Origin: Bathynomus jamesi
Taxonomy: Eukaryota > Arthropoda > Malacostraca > Isopoda > Cirolanidae
Reading direction: 5' to 3'
NCBI GenBank assembly: GCA_023014485.1
Contig: JAJOZX010003211.1
Coordinates: forward strand, 262,001-326,000
Length of the DNA stretch: 64,000 nucleotides
Positions 19,740-30,126 of this stretch are shown here, in pieces. The first letter of the stretch is position 1. Each line of letters starts with the position of its first letter. Made by a program: the position numbers and the translations under genes. The notes below the pieces were generated by a model. The model did not search any database and had not been told where the DNA came from. It saw only the letters and a program-made list of their open reading frames with translations.

Positions 19740-20530
19740 AGTATGCCAGTATGCTAGGTTAAGTGGCTATGTTGGCCTTATTTTTGTATTAAGTTCAGTG
19801 TATCACACTTTTGAAGGTGTGTGAAAGGTATAGGAAGGATAACGACATAAAATATAATCTTGATAAAAGTCATATTATGATTATGAGAACCAAGGCCTAC
19901 AAGTATATAAAATTTCCTGAATTTCAATTGAATGGTAGGGTGCTGTCAGAAGTAACCCAGATTAAGTATCTTGGCCACATACTAACGGATAGTCTTTCAG
20001 ATGACTGTGATATTCTAAGACAATGTAGACAATTATATGCTTAGGGAAATACTTTAGTTAGAAAATTTCATATGTGTACATTAGATGTTAAGTTGATTTT
20101 GTTCAAAACTTTTTGTACTCCAATGTATACACCTCATTTGTGGTGGAACTACAGGATGTGCCTAACTGTGCCAGTGTCATTCGCAATTTTGTATTTAGAT
20201 TTATCACTAGGCTTGGTGAGTCAGTCAATAAGATAATATAGGCTAGTGGACTGGTCTCCGATATATTTTATAAATCTCAAATCTGGAAGCATTGGTGTAG
20301 GCAATTGTATGTTCATTATACACAGTGATTCACTGGCCTACTTAGTCAGTGCTCCAAACAAGTATCTCTTAATCTTCTTTGGACCTCTTGCATAATGCTT
20401 GTACCGGTTGAGTCTGAAATAAAGTGTTTTGTTTGTTTGTTTGTATACGTAAGATTGTATTTGTATGTTAGGTTAAGTGGCTATGGATTGTGAATGATCC
20501 GCAATAAAGATGTTTTGTTTGTTTGTTGTT
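19740..20530 (+). mobile_element. LINE-A 3' part: RT end, C-terminal region and TTTG tail
   Basis: The frame at 19811-20044 encodes KYLGHILTDSLSDDCDI, the region after the RT palm. Compared with 46890-47200, about 120 bases are missing after TACAGGATG near 20157, an internal deletion. The element ends in (TTTG)n twice, at about 20430 and 20515, so two tails are stacked. Confidence 0.78.
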
Positions 20531-21139
20531 TGCTACTTGACATCTTGTACTTTAGGACAAGTGGGAATATTTATGGTCACCTCCCCAAGGGACTCCGAGG
20601 CTCTTGAGGTCGATGCTATTTTTTTTTATTTTGAAAAGATTGTGTAGTATGTAAGATGCATGTATGTGTAGTGAGAAATAATGAGAGAAGTGTGTGTTTG
20701 AGAGCATGCTGTACTGCTCAGTTACAGTTACTAGTTTATGTCTTAAAAAGTAACTAGTTACTAGTTGCTCTTTCAAAAAAGTAACAAGTTACTTCAAAAG
20801 TTACGTTCGATATTCTTCCTGCTTTTATCGAGGATCTGATCCTGATAAAAGTACTTTCCATGACAAGTGATACGAGACAAGATTGTTCATTTGTTTGAAA
20901 CTGATGATGATTTAATGAATAAACAACAAGATCTTATCATATTAGCATTAGATATTGTTTTCAATAAATTTGCGCTGTGCATAATACGTAAGAGTACATC
21001 GAGCAAAGTCTTGCGAATAAAAGTAGCTACTAACTGTTTGCCCTCACAAAAAAAAAGCAACTGGTGTAAGTTACAAATATTTATGAATTTTTGTAGCTAA
21101 TTACAGTTATATTTACTTGGCTGGAAAATGTTAATAAAA
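20531..21139. other. No gene; decayed repeat with AGTAACTAGTTAC motifs
   Basis: Around 20720-20800 the palindromic motif AGTAACTAGTTAC occurs several times, as seen in the subterminal parts of some hAT elements. No termini or target duplication could be defined. Short frames here have no recognisable content. Confidence 0.45.
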
Positions 21140-23470
21140 AAGCAGCGCTTACTCAGTTAGGTATTAGTTATAAGTAGCAATGATTTTACATACGGCAGCG
21201 ATATAAATTGGGGCACTAGATAGATTGATCGCTGGCTCACCAGCAATAATTTAAAGGAACTTATTGTGAATGTTCATATTTTGCTTGGTTTCATTATCTC
21301 AAATCATAGACCGCTAACGTTAACAATTAACTACACGAACTTAAATATTACACGACATTAATAATAACTCATTAGGCAAAAATGAGCATGTCGAGTGGGC
21401 TAAGGTTGCTAGGCCATGCAGCAGAAAATAGAATATAAAGATAGAACAGAACACCTTTTTAATAATTTAGAATTATTGCATCTTAACTGTAGTAATTCCT
21501 GTTCGAGTGATTCTCACTTTAAATTTGTAGATAGGTATTATAATAATATAACAACTATGCTAAGGGAAGCAGGAAGGCCTTGGATTAAATCGTACAATTG
21601 CCGTACGAAAATTATTCCTGGATGGAATGATTTTATCGCTTCTCTATAAGGGGAATCAAAAGATATTTACGATATATGGTGTCTCTTTGGTCGTCTGAGA
21701 ATAAGGCCAGCTTACGTGAATTTGAGTATTCCAAGATGCTGCTCGAAGATTCCATTCGAGCAGCAAATGCTTGTGAGACTAATTTAAATAATGGTACTAA
21801 CAAAATTCTGAAATTTGTCAAGAAGAAAACGGGTGCCAAGAATGCCATCCTATCAACAATTGACTGAATGTCTAGGGGAGGAAGAAATAGTTAAGTTATG
21901 GAGAACCCAATATCAAGCATCCTTAACAGCGTGGGGAGAGTTAATCTTAATGTAGGCTGCAATGAAACGTCATTAGGAGGGTCCAGTGAAAATACGGAGA
22001 CTTCAATGTCCGAAATTAAGAACCTGATTAATGAGTTAAAGACAGGTTCCTCCCCAAGTACAGATGACCTGTCGAATGAACATTTAAAGTATGCTAATGA
22101 GGTGATGAATCGTCATATCTCATATTGTCAGCCATGCTTGCTCACAATTATATTCCGCAGAATTTATGAGGGTATATATATATCACACCCCTTGCCAAAA
22201 ATAGACATGAGAACATTCTAGTCAACGATCACTTCAGGCCTCTTGCTGTTGCCTCCTGCTTCTCAAAACTACTTGAGAAACTTTTGCTACACTGACTAAA
22301 TGAATATTTATGAACATCTAATTAGTTTGGTTTTAAAAGGATCCATTCAACTGACCTGTGTACTTATGTTTTGAAAGCGATTGTACAGTATTTAAATATA
22401 CTGACAGTAATTGAACTACTTAAGCTTTTCCTAGATATAAGTAAGGCATATGATAGAGTGAATCACAATATTCTATTTAAAAACTTTGAAAACAAGAATG
22501 TTCCATTGTACTCGTATGTTTTCAATATCGTGAAATTCTGGTACAATCACCAAACTTTTATGATTAGATGGGGTGAAGTATTGTCCGAATGTTTTGATTC
22601 CTCATGCAGTTAGACAAGACTCCTTGCTCTCTTCTTTGCTGTTTAATGTGTATATTGATAGATTAATTACTTCTCTTAATGAAGCAAGAGTGGAATGTTG
22701 TGTAGATAACACGAGGATAAATAACTTGGTCTGTGCCGATTATATGATATTAATAAGCCCTTTAGTTAAAGGTCTGGATTATCTGATAAAATTTTGCGAA
22801 CTACATTCACAGAACCATGATATTAATTTTAATGTTACTAAAACTAAGGTTATGTAGTTCCTTCCTAAAAACTGAAACTAAACAGCTAATATTATTTCCA
22901 AAATGAAAGCCGGACCAATAGAGCAAGTACAAGAATTTAAGTATCTGGATCAAATTATCACCAGGTCCTTGAAAGACGACTCAAACATAAGACAACAACA
23001 TCAAAGTTACTGTGCTAAAGCAAATATGATTAGAAGGAACTTCAGATTCTGTATAAGCGAAGCTAAATACACTCTTTTTCGTACTTTCTGCATTAATATT
23101 GATGGGCAACAACTGTAGGTTAATTATAAAAAAAAGTTCTTGCAAAACCCTAAATTTGCTTCATAACAGATCTTTTAAATTGCTGTATAAGTTACCTTCA
23201 AGATGCTCAGTTTCTCAAATGTTCGCTAACCGCAACGTTTCGAGACTCCCTGAGGTAACAAGACTTGCTTATTACAGCCCAATAGTCCGGCAGTCGGCTG
23301 ACTGAAGCCGGAATTTTATTATATACTACATGTTATTTTTGATTTTGTATCTACATATCATCCTTACTCAGGATCTGCATAATGACATCTTGTCATTCTT
23401 GGACAATTTGAGATATTAACCCTTTTAGTTGCGACTACCTTTAAGTTATATTAGGATATGTACTTGTTTA
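21140..23470 (+). mobile_element. Decayed LINE: APE endonuclease end plus RT, plus strand
   Basis: A frame from about 21172 reads SNDFTYGSD, passes a TAG, then GFIISNHRPLTL, the terminal SDHRPL motif of an apurinic-type endonuclease with Asp to Asn. Next come the linker (IIPGWND, 21416-21649), a region like SCGIDGISAEHLK (STDDLSNEHLKYA, 21898-22221), RT with DISKAYDRVNHN (22371-22613) and CADYMILIS (22573-22857), where the YADD catalytic box is destroyed, and the C-terminal zone (22903-23305). Many stops and shifts. It is related to but more diverged than the other LINE-A copies. Confidence 0.75.
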
Positions 23471-23480
23471 ACACTCCCTT

Positions 23481-23866
23481 ATGCCAAAGACAAAAGATGT
23501 GTATATGCCCCTAATCGATATGACCCCAGCAAATCCAGATACTATGATGGCTGCATTGACAGCGGCGAAGAGGATTAGTGTTCAAACTGGTCAAAGCTTC
23601 ACTGTATTTACTTGTGATCAACAACTGTATAGAGTAGCGCTTCAATTAATGTGGATGTATCCTGATCGCTTCTTAGATATAGTCCTTCGCCTTGGAGACA
23701 TGCACTTTCTCATGAGCTTTGTCGATGCAATTGGCACAGTGATGGCAGAGACGAGATTTGAAGAGATAATGGAATCAGCATTTGGAGGTGTAGCAAAGAT
23801 GCTTAGTAGTAAGGAATTTCCACAAAATGTTTGTGTATTGCGCATAGTAGTGGAAGAGCGTCTGAG
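23481..23866 (+). pseudogene. Split gene, segment 1
   Basis: Residues from MPKTKDVYMPLIDM to VVEERL, all in one frame without internal stops. The last codon is split by insertion A: CTG AG here plus G at 26955 re-forms Leu-Arg, and the family pattern EE-L-R continues. Includes the QQLYRVALQLMWMYPDRF and GGVAKMLSSKEFP blocks. Confidence 0.75.
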
Positions 23867-23997
23867 CAGGCCCGTCGCCACGGGGGAGGCAATGGGGGCA
23901 CTGCCCCCCCCCCCCAAGTCAAATAACTATCATCAAAACTAAAGCTGAGTGGTTTATGGTTGTGGTTTACAATTCGTCTAATTCAAATTTACTTACA

Positions 23998-24022
23998 CTC
24001 TCTCTCTCTCTCTCTCTCTCTC
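23998..24022 (+). repeat. (CT)n microsatellite
   Basis: About 12 CT units within insertion A. Confidence 0.95.
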
Positions 24023-24838
24023 GAATATCGATCTACACTTGTACCTAACGTTGAGGGAAAAATACGGTCTCACGGTCTCACAAGAAGTTGGCATAAACAT
24101 TTTGAATCTGGCGCCAAAGCTGGGCACAAACCGTTAATCCGTTAATCGTTAATTAACGAAGTTAACTTTTTCGTTAACGATTTAACTTTTAAGTTAACTT
24201 TGAAAATCATTATCGGACTAATTAACTTCCGTTACATTTAACTTCCGTTAACTCAAGTCCGTTAACCCAAAAAATTCATAAATAAACGTTTAAAAGCTTC
24301 TATTATTTTCAGTGCTGAGCAGGTGGGCAATTAATCCGCCACTGTTAATAGTGATGAACGAATTTCCATTTCCGCAGTGCAAAATCAGACGATATATTTG
24401 TTTCCGTCGCCACAATTTGTGTCTTACCAAATATGGTAGTTATTTATGGCATTGGTTTGAGCAAAACATGGTCGACTGTAAAATCAGGCGGAAAGATTTG
24501 CCATTTGAGTTGAATGTTTCAACTTCTTTCAAGAAATATCACGAGCATTTTAAGGCACTTTCAATAATATATATGTAACAATTACAACAAATAACTACAT
24601 TCGTTTCATTTGCAGTCTGTCTCTTGCGCAACATGTTTGTGCTAGTGAATATTTAAAAATAATCGTTGTCAAGTAAGTCATGTATATTTATAATATGTCT
24701 GTGAGTACCTTATTAGTAGTCTCCTTGATACATTTCAAGAACCATAAAACTGATCAGGTAAGATTTCAATTCTCATGTCACTTTGATGACATAAATTAAG
24801 TCAATTGATGTCTTACAATGGGAGCGTTTTCACCTTAA

Positions 24839-25250
24839 CCCTTTATGTCCTGGCGGTACTTCTAGGTACCACATCTTTAAAATCTCCATAATTATTTTTC
24901 TACCCGGTTGATCCTGCCGGTACTTTCAAGTCCCAATGTGAATTAGTTTCTTTATGAGATAATAGATGGCGTTGAGAAGTAAATGTGAGCGTGTGGCACC
25001 AGAGGCTGTTTACTCTTTAGTATCTCTGCTGTGAAGACCGAAGAAATTTCAGTGCAATTACTTCCCGAATATTCTGTGCCATATCTGTTCCAAATAACAA
25101 AGGTAAGGGTTATTTTATTTTTTATCTTGTTCTTGAAATGTTCAAGAATGCTTCAAACAATTGTTGTTCTTGTTTATTATTTTTAAGTGTGAAATAATAA
25201 AGGATTTATTGAGTCAACTTCTAAGTACCAACAGGACAAAAGGGGCATAA
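24839..25250. mobile_element. piggyBac-like MITE candidate
   Basis: TTAA immediately precedes CCCTTTATGTCCTGGCGG; the other end reads inward as TTATGCCCCTTTTGTCCTG, so a TTAA duplication would have decayed on the right. The interior resembles a 5' leader with a splice-donor-like AAAGGTAAGG and a 3' AATAAAGG signal, which suggests derivation from a longer autonomous element. It also contains a short 18S rRNA-like string (24900-24921). Confidence 0.5.
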
Positions 25251-25334
25251 GTCTACATCGTTTTCTTTTGGTTTTCTTTCAATTTTATGGATGACTATTT
25301 TAATTTATGTGGAAATATTTGAACTTGAACTCAT

Positions 25335-25535
25335 GTGTTTACACAAGATGCTGCCTTCTTGGGTGAGCAAGTGTTGGTGGACTTGTTCATCAAGTTCAAC
25401 ACAGCCATCCCCTCCAGTGCTGCAGTGGAGCGTTTGTTCTCTATGGGCAAGGACATCCTGAGGGCCAATAGATCATCCCTGTCTGATGAAAACTTTGATA
25501 TGCTAATTTTCATGAAGGGCAACATGCATCTCATG
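25335..25535 (+). pseudogene. hAT transposase C-terminal dimerisation fragment
   Basis: Encodes IPSSAAVERLFSMGKDILRANRSSLSDENFDMLIFMKGNMHLM, here given only as position: residues about 24-67 of the frame, with the ERLFS core at 33-37. This is the conserved hAT C-terminal (hATC) interface. The frame is interrupted after MHLM by a solo LTR; it resumes exactly at 26263 with DKMENEKK and ends at a TAA at 26296-26298. Confidence 0.88.
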
Positions 25536-26257
25536 TATGGAAAACTGATGAGTGGGTAGTTGGGAGGTAACGAAAATGGTTCACTGAGTAGGTAGGTAGT
25601 TAATCTAACAATTATTAAATTCCTTTTATGTCAATAACTGGGTGGATGAAACCAATTGGTTGCTCACCAGAGTTATTCTCCACACTAGTATTTATATACT
25701 GTGTGACAAGACCGTGCTCGGTAATAGATATACATTACCGATCAACCAACCGAGGAAAAAACCAAGACGACGCTGGTGGAAAAAGCCCCGCGAAAAGGAG
25801 GACGAGGGGAACGAAAACGAGGAACAGGGCGAAAGGACGGAACTGGAGAAGGGACGAGAACAGGCAACGAAAAAGATCCCCACCAGCAAGTACGCTCTTA
25901 ACAACTAAACAAAGACGGAAAAAGGGACTCTCTAATAACTAGCAGTAAGTGACTAATTGTGTTTTTAACCCAGTTAGAAATAAAACCATTAAATTAAGCT
26001 GGGTCAGACAACTTAGGCCTACATTGTGGCCTAAGACCCAGCATCAACTCATAGCTTAACAAAGGTAAAGGTAGATTGCCCTAACCTAGTTTGGTGAGGA
26101 ATCCTACTGTGGACCTCAATTTATCTGCCCGCTCTGGACCATTTCCGGAATCTCTAGGCTGACCCCTCTAGGCTAGACTTGATCTACTCTATAGTTAGAC
26201 TGGAGAAATAAGGGGTGGGTTAATTGTGGACCAATTCATACAGAGCATTTTTCACAT
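25536..26257 (+). repeat. Solo LTR of the BEL2 family
   Basis: It begins TATGGAAAACTGATGAGTGG and ends GAGCATTTTTCACA, matching both BEL2 LTRs in the opposite orientation. The 5-bp duplication TCATG flanks it (25531-25535; 26258-26262). With one TSD copy removed, the hAT reading frame is restored. It is slightly longer than the BEL2 LTRs and diverged in the middle, so it is an older insertion than BEL2. Confidence 0.93.
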
Positions 26258-26814
26258 CATGGACAAAATGGAGAACGAGAAGAAGAGGGAAAATTAAATT
26301 ATATATATATTGTGTTTTTCATTTTTTTATAATAAAAGTTAACGTTAACGGTTTATCGGTAACTTCCGCCGTTACATGTTTAACGAATTAACGGATTAAC
26401 GGTTAACGAAGTTAACTTTTTGGTTAACGGATTAGCGGTTAACGAAGTTAACTTTTTGGTTAACGGTGCACACCACTGTCTGGCGCCGCATTGGTGCTGC
26501 AACCTCGTTGCGGTATCGATAGTACATAACGTGCTCGACATTCTGAGTAGTGAGTTCGAAATTTAAATTCGTGCCATTGTCCTGTGCCTTTTCATTTGTA
26601 TCGTCTAAAATAAGTGAGTTATGAAGCCCATTGTATCAGTACAAGTAGAAAAGGGTTCTGTGATGCTAGTAAATGAAGTAAATGAAATTAAGGAAGTTTT
26701 TGAGTGAAAGTTACCACTATTATGACTACCACTATAATGACTACTACTAGCAGTTGTTTAATTTATTCTGAATAATTGTGTGTAGCCATAGCTAAAGCTA
26801 ATAAAACTGTTTTT

Positions 26815-26817
<3 letters not shown>

Positions 26818-26895
<78 letters not shown>

Positions 26896-26912
26896 TGTGT
26901 GGTGTGTGTGTT
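26818..26912 (+). repeat. (TA)n and (GT)n compound microsatellite
   Basis: About 27 TA units are followed by about 10 GT units and an irregular TGTG tail, inside insertion A. Confidence 0.95.
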
Positions 26913-26947
26913 GACCCCCTATGATTATAGACCTGGCGACGTGCCTG

Positions 26948-27357
26948 GTCTGAGGAAAGTGCTCTTTGAAAAGATGCCCACTTGCAGTGACTCACTTGAA
27001 GCTCTATCAGATGAAATGGCAGAAAAGAACAGGACAACAAAATTGTGGGTAAATGTGCTCATCAAACCAGTCCTGCTTATGATGAGGTACGTGAGATCAA
27101 AGAGGGAAGGTGATTGGCTTCTACACCTTGACACAGTGAAACGAATGTTACCTTATTTTTTCGCAGCTGGGCATGTTAACTATGCCCGATGTAGACTGTA
27201 TTACTTACAATTTATAGGATATCTTCCAGCCAAAGTGAGAGTATGCTTCATGAAAGGGGAGCATGTCATGGACCAGTTTGCAGGGTTATGGAATGGAATT
27301 TGGAGTGACATGTATAATTTAAAATTGTATATTGAAACGATATTCATGAGATATAGC
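26948..27357 (+). pseudogene. Split gene, segment 2
   Basis: Open throughout, from RKVLFEKMPTCSDS to MRYS. It carries TTKLWVNVLIKPV, LPYFFAAGHVNYARC and GLWNGIWSDM. Between SDM and IETIFMRY there are five extra codons (YNLKL) flanked by TGTAT direct repeats, which may be an excision footprint. Confidence 0.78.
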
Positions 27358-28512
27358 CAGGGGCGTCCGCAGGATTTTTCGCAAGGGGGGGCAAAACTAA
27401 CTTATTAGTTCTTAGTTCTTATTAGTTCTTTATTAGGTAGAAAAAAAATGCACTGCGACCACTACGAGTAAAAACCGTCATCTCCCCTTATCATAGCCTG
27501 CTTTCGGTGCTAAATTTATGTACTTAGTAATACTAACAGAGCTGGGCAATAAATACATTGAATGTATTTAAATACTAAATACTAAATACAAGGGAGAAAT
27601 GTATTTAAATACTAAATACTAAATACATTTTACGAATGTATTTAGATGCTAAATACAAAATACATCAATTGTATTTAAATACATTTGTAAATACATTTTA
27701 AATACATACAAATTTTAACATATGCATTCACTAATTCACTAAGCCATGACACGCACACGATAAAGAAATCAACCGCTTTCGACTAAGAGTGGCACACAAC
27801 TGATTGAACTGACACGTTGAAACATGAACCATGCTGTACTACACTGTCGACGCGTCGTACTGTGCTAGTACAGAACGTGTATTAAACCAGTAAAAGTATT
27901 TACATTTTTATATTTTGAGTATTTAAATACATTGTATTTAAATACTCATTAAAGTATTTAAATACTGTATTTAAATACATGAAAAACAATGTATTTATAA
28001 ATACAGTTCTAAATACGCAAATGTATTTAAATACGTATTTAAATACAAATGTATTTAAATACTGCCCAGCTCTGAATACTAAGTACATAAATTTAGCACC
28101 GAAAGCAGGCTATGATAAGGGGAGATGACGGTTTTTACTCGTAGTGGTCGCAGTGCATTTTTTTTCTACCAGTCAAGTCCATTTTTTATATGTTATATGA
28201 TACTATGATTAACTATAATCGTGTAAATGAAATTGACCAAAAGGTTTTCGGGAGAAAAAAATAAATAAAACACTCAATATAATGATCTTTGCAAATAATT
28301 CCATTACTATATCTTTCAGTATAGTTTATTTAACACTTCTAAATTCAACGACACGGCACTTCGGTAAAGTAAAGGTAAAGTAAACGACATTTCCTTGAAT
28401 GTGGAAACACTGACTGAGCTGCAGTAGAATTATAGAAGTCGTTGCGTGGGCAAACACAAATTTCCAAGGGAGGGCAACTGCCCCCTCTTGCACCCCCCTC
28501 CGGACGCCCATG
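27358..28512. mobile_element. Insertion B: hAT-like element containing a long palindrome
   Basis: Ends are CAGGGGCGTCCGCAGGATTT and, from the right, CATGGGCGTCCGGAGGGGGG; the target GATATAGC is duplicated exactly. Excision with one TSD gives an in-frame join (AGC then CAT). Inside, 27436-27528 and 28078-28170 are perfect 93-base inverted arms. Confidence 0.93.
27537..28074. mobile_element. MITE with TTTAAATAC motifs nested in the palindrome of insertion B
   Basis: Both ends begin CAGAGCTGGGCA. The perfect duplication AATACTAA lies at 27529-27536 and 28075-28082. The interior is almost entirely made of GTATTTAAATAC-type motifs in both orientations. No ORF. Confidence 0.93.
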
Positions 28513-28520
28513 GATATAGC

Positions 28521-29290
28521 CATAGACATGGAGGCATTATTGGCGTCACACTCAGACCGGAAACTTTGAAAACATGGGCACTGAGTCTTCACATATCAAG
28601 TCGGTTGGTACATGACATAGGCGACATAAATGATGGACGCCAAACACAGAAGCAAGACACACACAAAGAAAAAATAATATCCAGGATAGCAGTAGATGCA
28701 AAGGACAGAACAACGATCCGTAGAAAGTTAGAGATGTGCATAAATCCAACTAGTAACGCTGAGAATATTGTGAATGTTGTCAGTGGAAAGCTGGCATCGT
28801 TATCAGTCAATGTGCATGAGGCACTCACAATTGGAATGGAGGGATTGAACCAAACTGAAGCAAAGTGGCCTAATGGGTTCTACGACACAATCTCCAAAAA
28901 GTTGACATACTTGCAAAGACAAAGAAACATATCAAGGTTGGGGGTTACCAAAGTCTTCGATACCAATCTCATCTACTCCAGAGTGATAGGCCTGCAAGCA
29001 AGTTCACGAGAAATTGATATTGAGAGCATAATGTCAAATGAACTGGCACCTGTCCCCACTTCTATGTTCACAGACTCTGGTGACATGAGAGCAACAAAAG
29101 CTAAAGCTAACTTGAAAAAGTTACTGCAGACTGAGGTATCTGCCAGACACAGCAAACGATATCAAGTGCATAGTCATAGACGATTCTGCAATTCTGTGGA
29201 CAGTAAACTGGCCCACAAGCGGTACAGTCAAATATTTTGTAAACACTTTCAAAGTCTTTATTGACCACAAACTACAAGCATGATCTGTAG
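28521..29290 (+). pseudogene. Split gene, segment 3
   Basis: It starts HRHGGIIGVTLRPETL in the same phase as segment 2 and runs to about 29160 (LLQTEVSARHS), then the family sequence continues in another frame (IKCIVIDDSAILWTVNWP, FKVFIDHKLQ). One frameshift therefore lies between 29145 and 29165, and the apparent stop at 29264 is not the natural end. The segment ends at insertion C. Confidence 0.75.
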
Positions 29291-30118
29291 CAGGGCTGTG
29301 GAGTCGGAGTCGGAAGCAATTTTGCTGGTGCTGGAGTCGGAGTCGGAGTCGGTAAAAATGTACCGACTCCGACCTCAATATAAATTTTAATAAAATATGT
29401 TTTTGTGTGTGATATCATTGGCAGCTATGGTGGTTAAACCACTTAAATAATAAACACAATGTTTTCCATTTCAGACACTAATGCCATTAATTCATTTTTT
29501 CTTTTCAGATAATATTTTTTATTTTTAATGCTTATTTAATTTCGAGTTCTTTCTAAATTTCATAAGTTTTTAACTTTCAAGTCTAAAACCCCTTTCACAA
29601 TGGCAAAGACACTTCCAACAAAGTCTGCAGTTTTTTAATATTTTACAATAACCACAGATGGGAAACATTTCGTGTGTCAGTGTATGATAGAAGATGATGA
29701 TGATGAAAAATTATGTGAAGCAAAAATCAGTGGTTTTACTGGCTCTGATAAAAATGCACCAACCAGAGCATCAAATTTGAAAAGACATTTGCAGTGTTTC
29801 CATCCCAAAATTTTAGAAGTTGTCATTGAGAAAGATAGTAATAAAAACCTTCCAACTACTTCAAAGTTAACAAAAGATCAGAAATCTACTGAACGACAAG
29901 CACCACTTACAAGATTCTTTACTACAGACAAAGTTACCGTAACAATGACCACAGATGATGATGCTTCACGTGGTGGTGATGAAATGCCTCTTGTGTAATT
30001 ATCATCATAGCAGATTTAGAATTAATATACCTTCGGAGTCGGAGTCGGAGTCGGATAGACAAAAAATTGAGGAGTCGGAGTCGGAGTCGGTTTTTTATGT
30101 GCCGACTCCACAGCCCTG
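29291..30118 (+). mobile_element. Insertion C: hAT deletion derivative with GGAGTC repeats
   Basis: Perfect inverted ends CAGGGCTGTGGAGTCGG, with multiple GGAGTC units inside both arms. ATCTGTAG is duplicated exactly (29283-29290; 30119-30126). It keeps only the N-terminal zinc-finger exon of a transposase (29672-29998). Confidence 0.95.
29672..29998 (+). pseudogene. hAT BED-type zinc-finger fragment
   Basis: The 108-residue frame includes FVCQCMIEDDDDEKLCEAKI read from just upstream, then RASNLKRHLQCFHP: a C-x-C...H-x(4)-H BED finger, the DNA-binding end of hAT transposases. The rest is a Ser/Thr/Lys-rich linker and the frame stops before any catalytic region. The element keeps no DDE or dimerisation domain, so it can only move with help from a related transposase. 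Confidence 0.8.
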
Positions 30119-30126
30119 ATCTGTAG

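Larger units (their letters stand above)
24115..26478 (+). mobile_element. hAT transposon nested in insertion A
   Basis: The termini CAAAGCTGGGCAC and, from the right, CAGTGGTGTGCACC are flanked by a perfect 8-bp TCTGGCGC. Both arms carry many GTTAACG/CGTTAAC motifs. A possible BED-type zinc-finger remnant lies at 24480-24580 and the transposase C-terminus at 25335-25535. Without its two inner insertions it is only about 1.2 kb, so most of the transposase is deleted. Its termini and C-terminal protein are closely similar to the element at 49430-50952. Confidence 0.9.
23867..26947. mobile_element. Insertion A: composite DNA transposon in the split gene
   Basis: The left end is CAGGCCCGTCGCCACGGGGG and the right end, read inward, is CAGGCACGTCGCCAGG. 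The flanks share GTCTGAG (7 bp exact; 8 bp with one mismatch). Only about 700 bp is its own sequence; the rest is a nested hAT and microsatellites. A naive reading would take the end sequence at 26925-26947 as protein (YRPGDVPGL); it is transposon terminus. Confidence 0.82.

Noticed and set aside
25545..25590. Hammerhead-like CTGATGAG...CGAAA at the BEL2 LTR start
   Set aside because: No stem II can form between the two core boxes and no GUC cleavage site is placed correctly.
25628..25942. Basic Lys/Arg-rich proteins in three places (also 40009-40289 and 46514-46795)
   Set aside because: All are translations of the same BEL2-family LTR; presence in every LTR copy and lack of any known domain argue against a gene.
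26925..26947. Reading YRPGDVPGL as the start of a protein segment
   Set aside because: These bases are the inverted terminal repeat of insertion A; the gene resumes only after it, at the GTCTGAG duplication.
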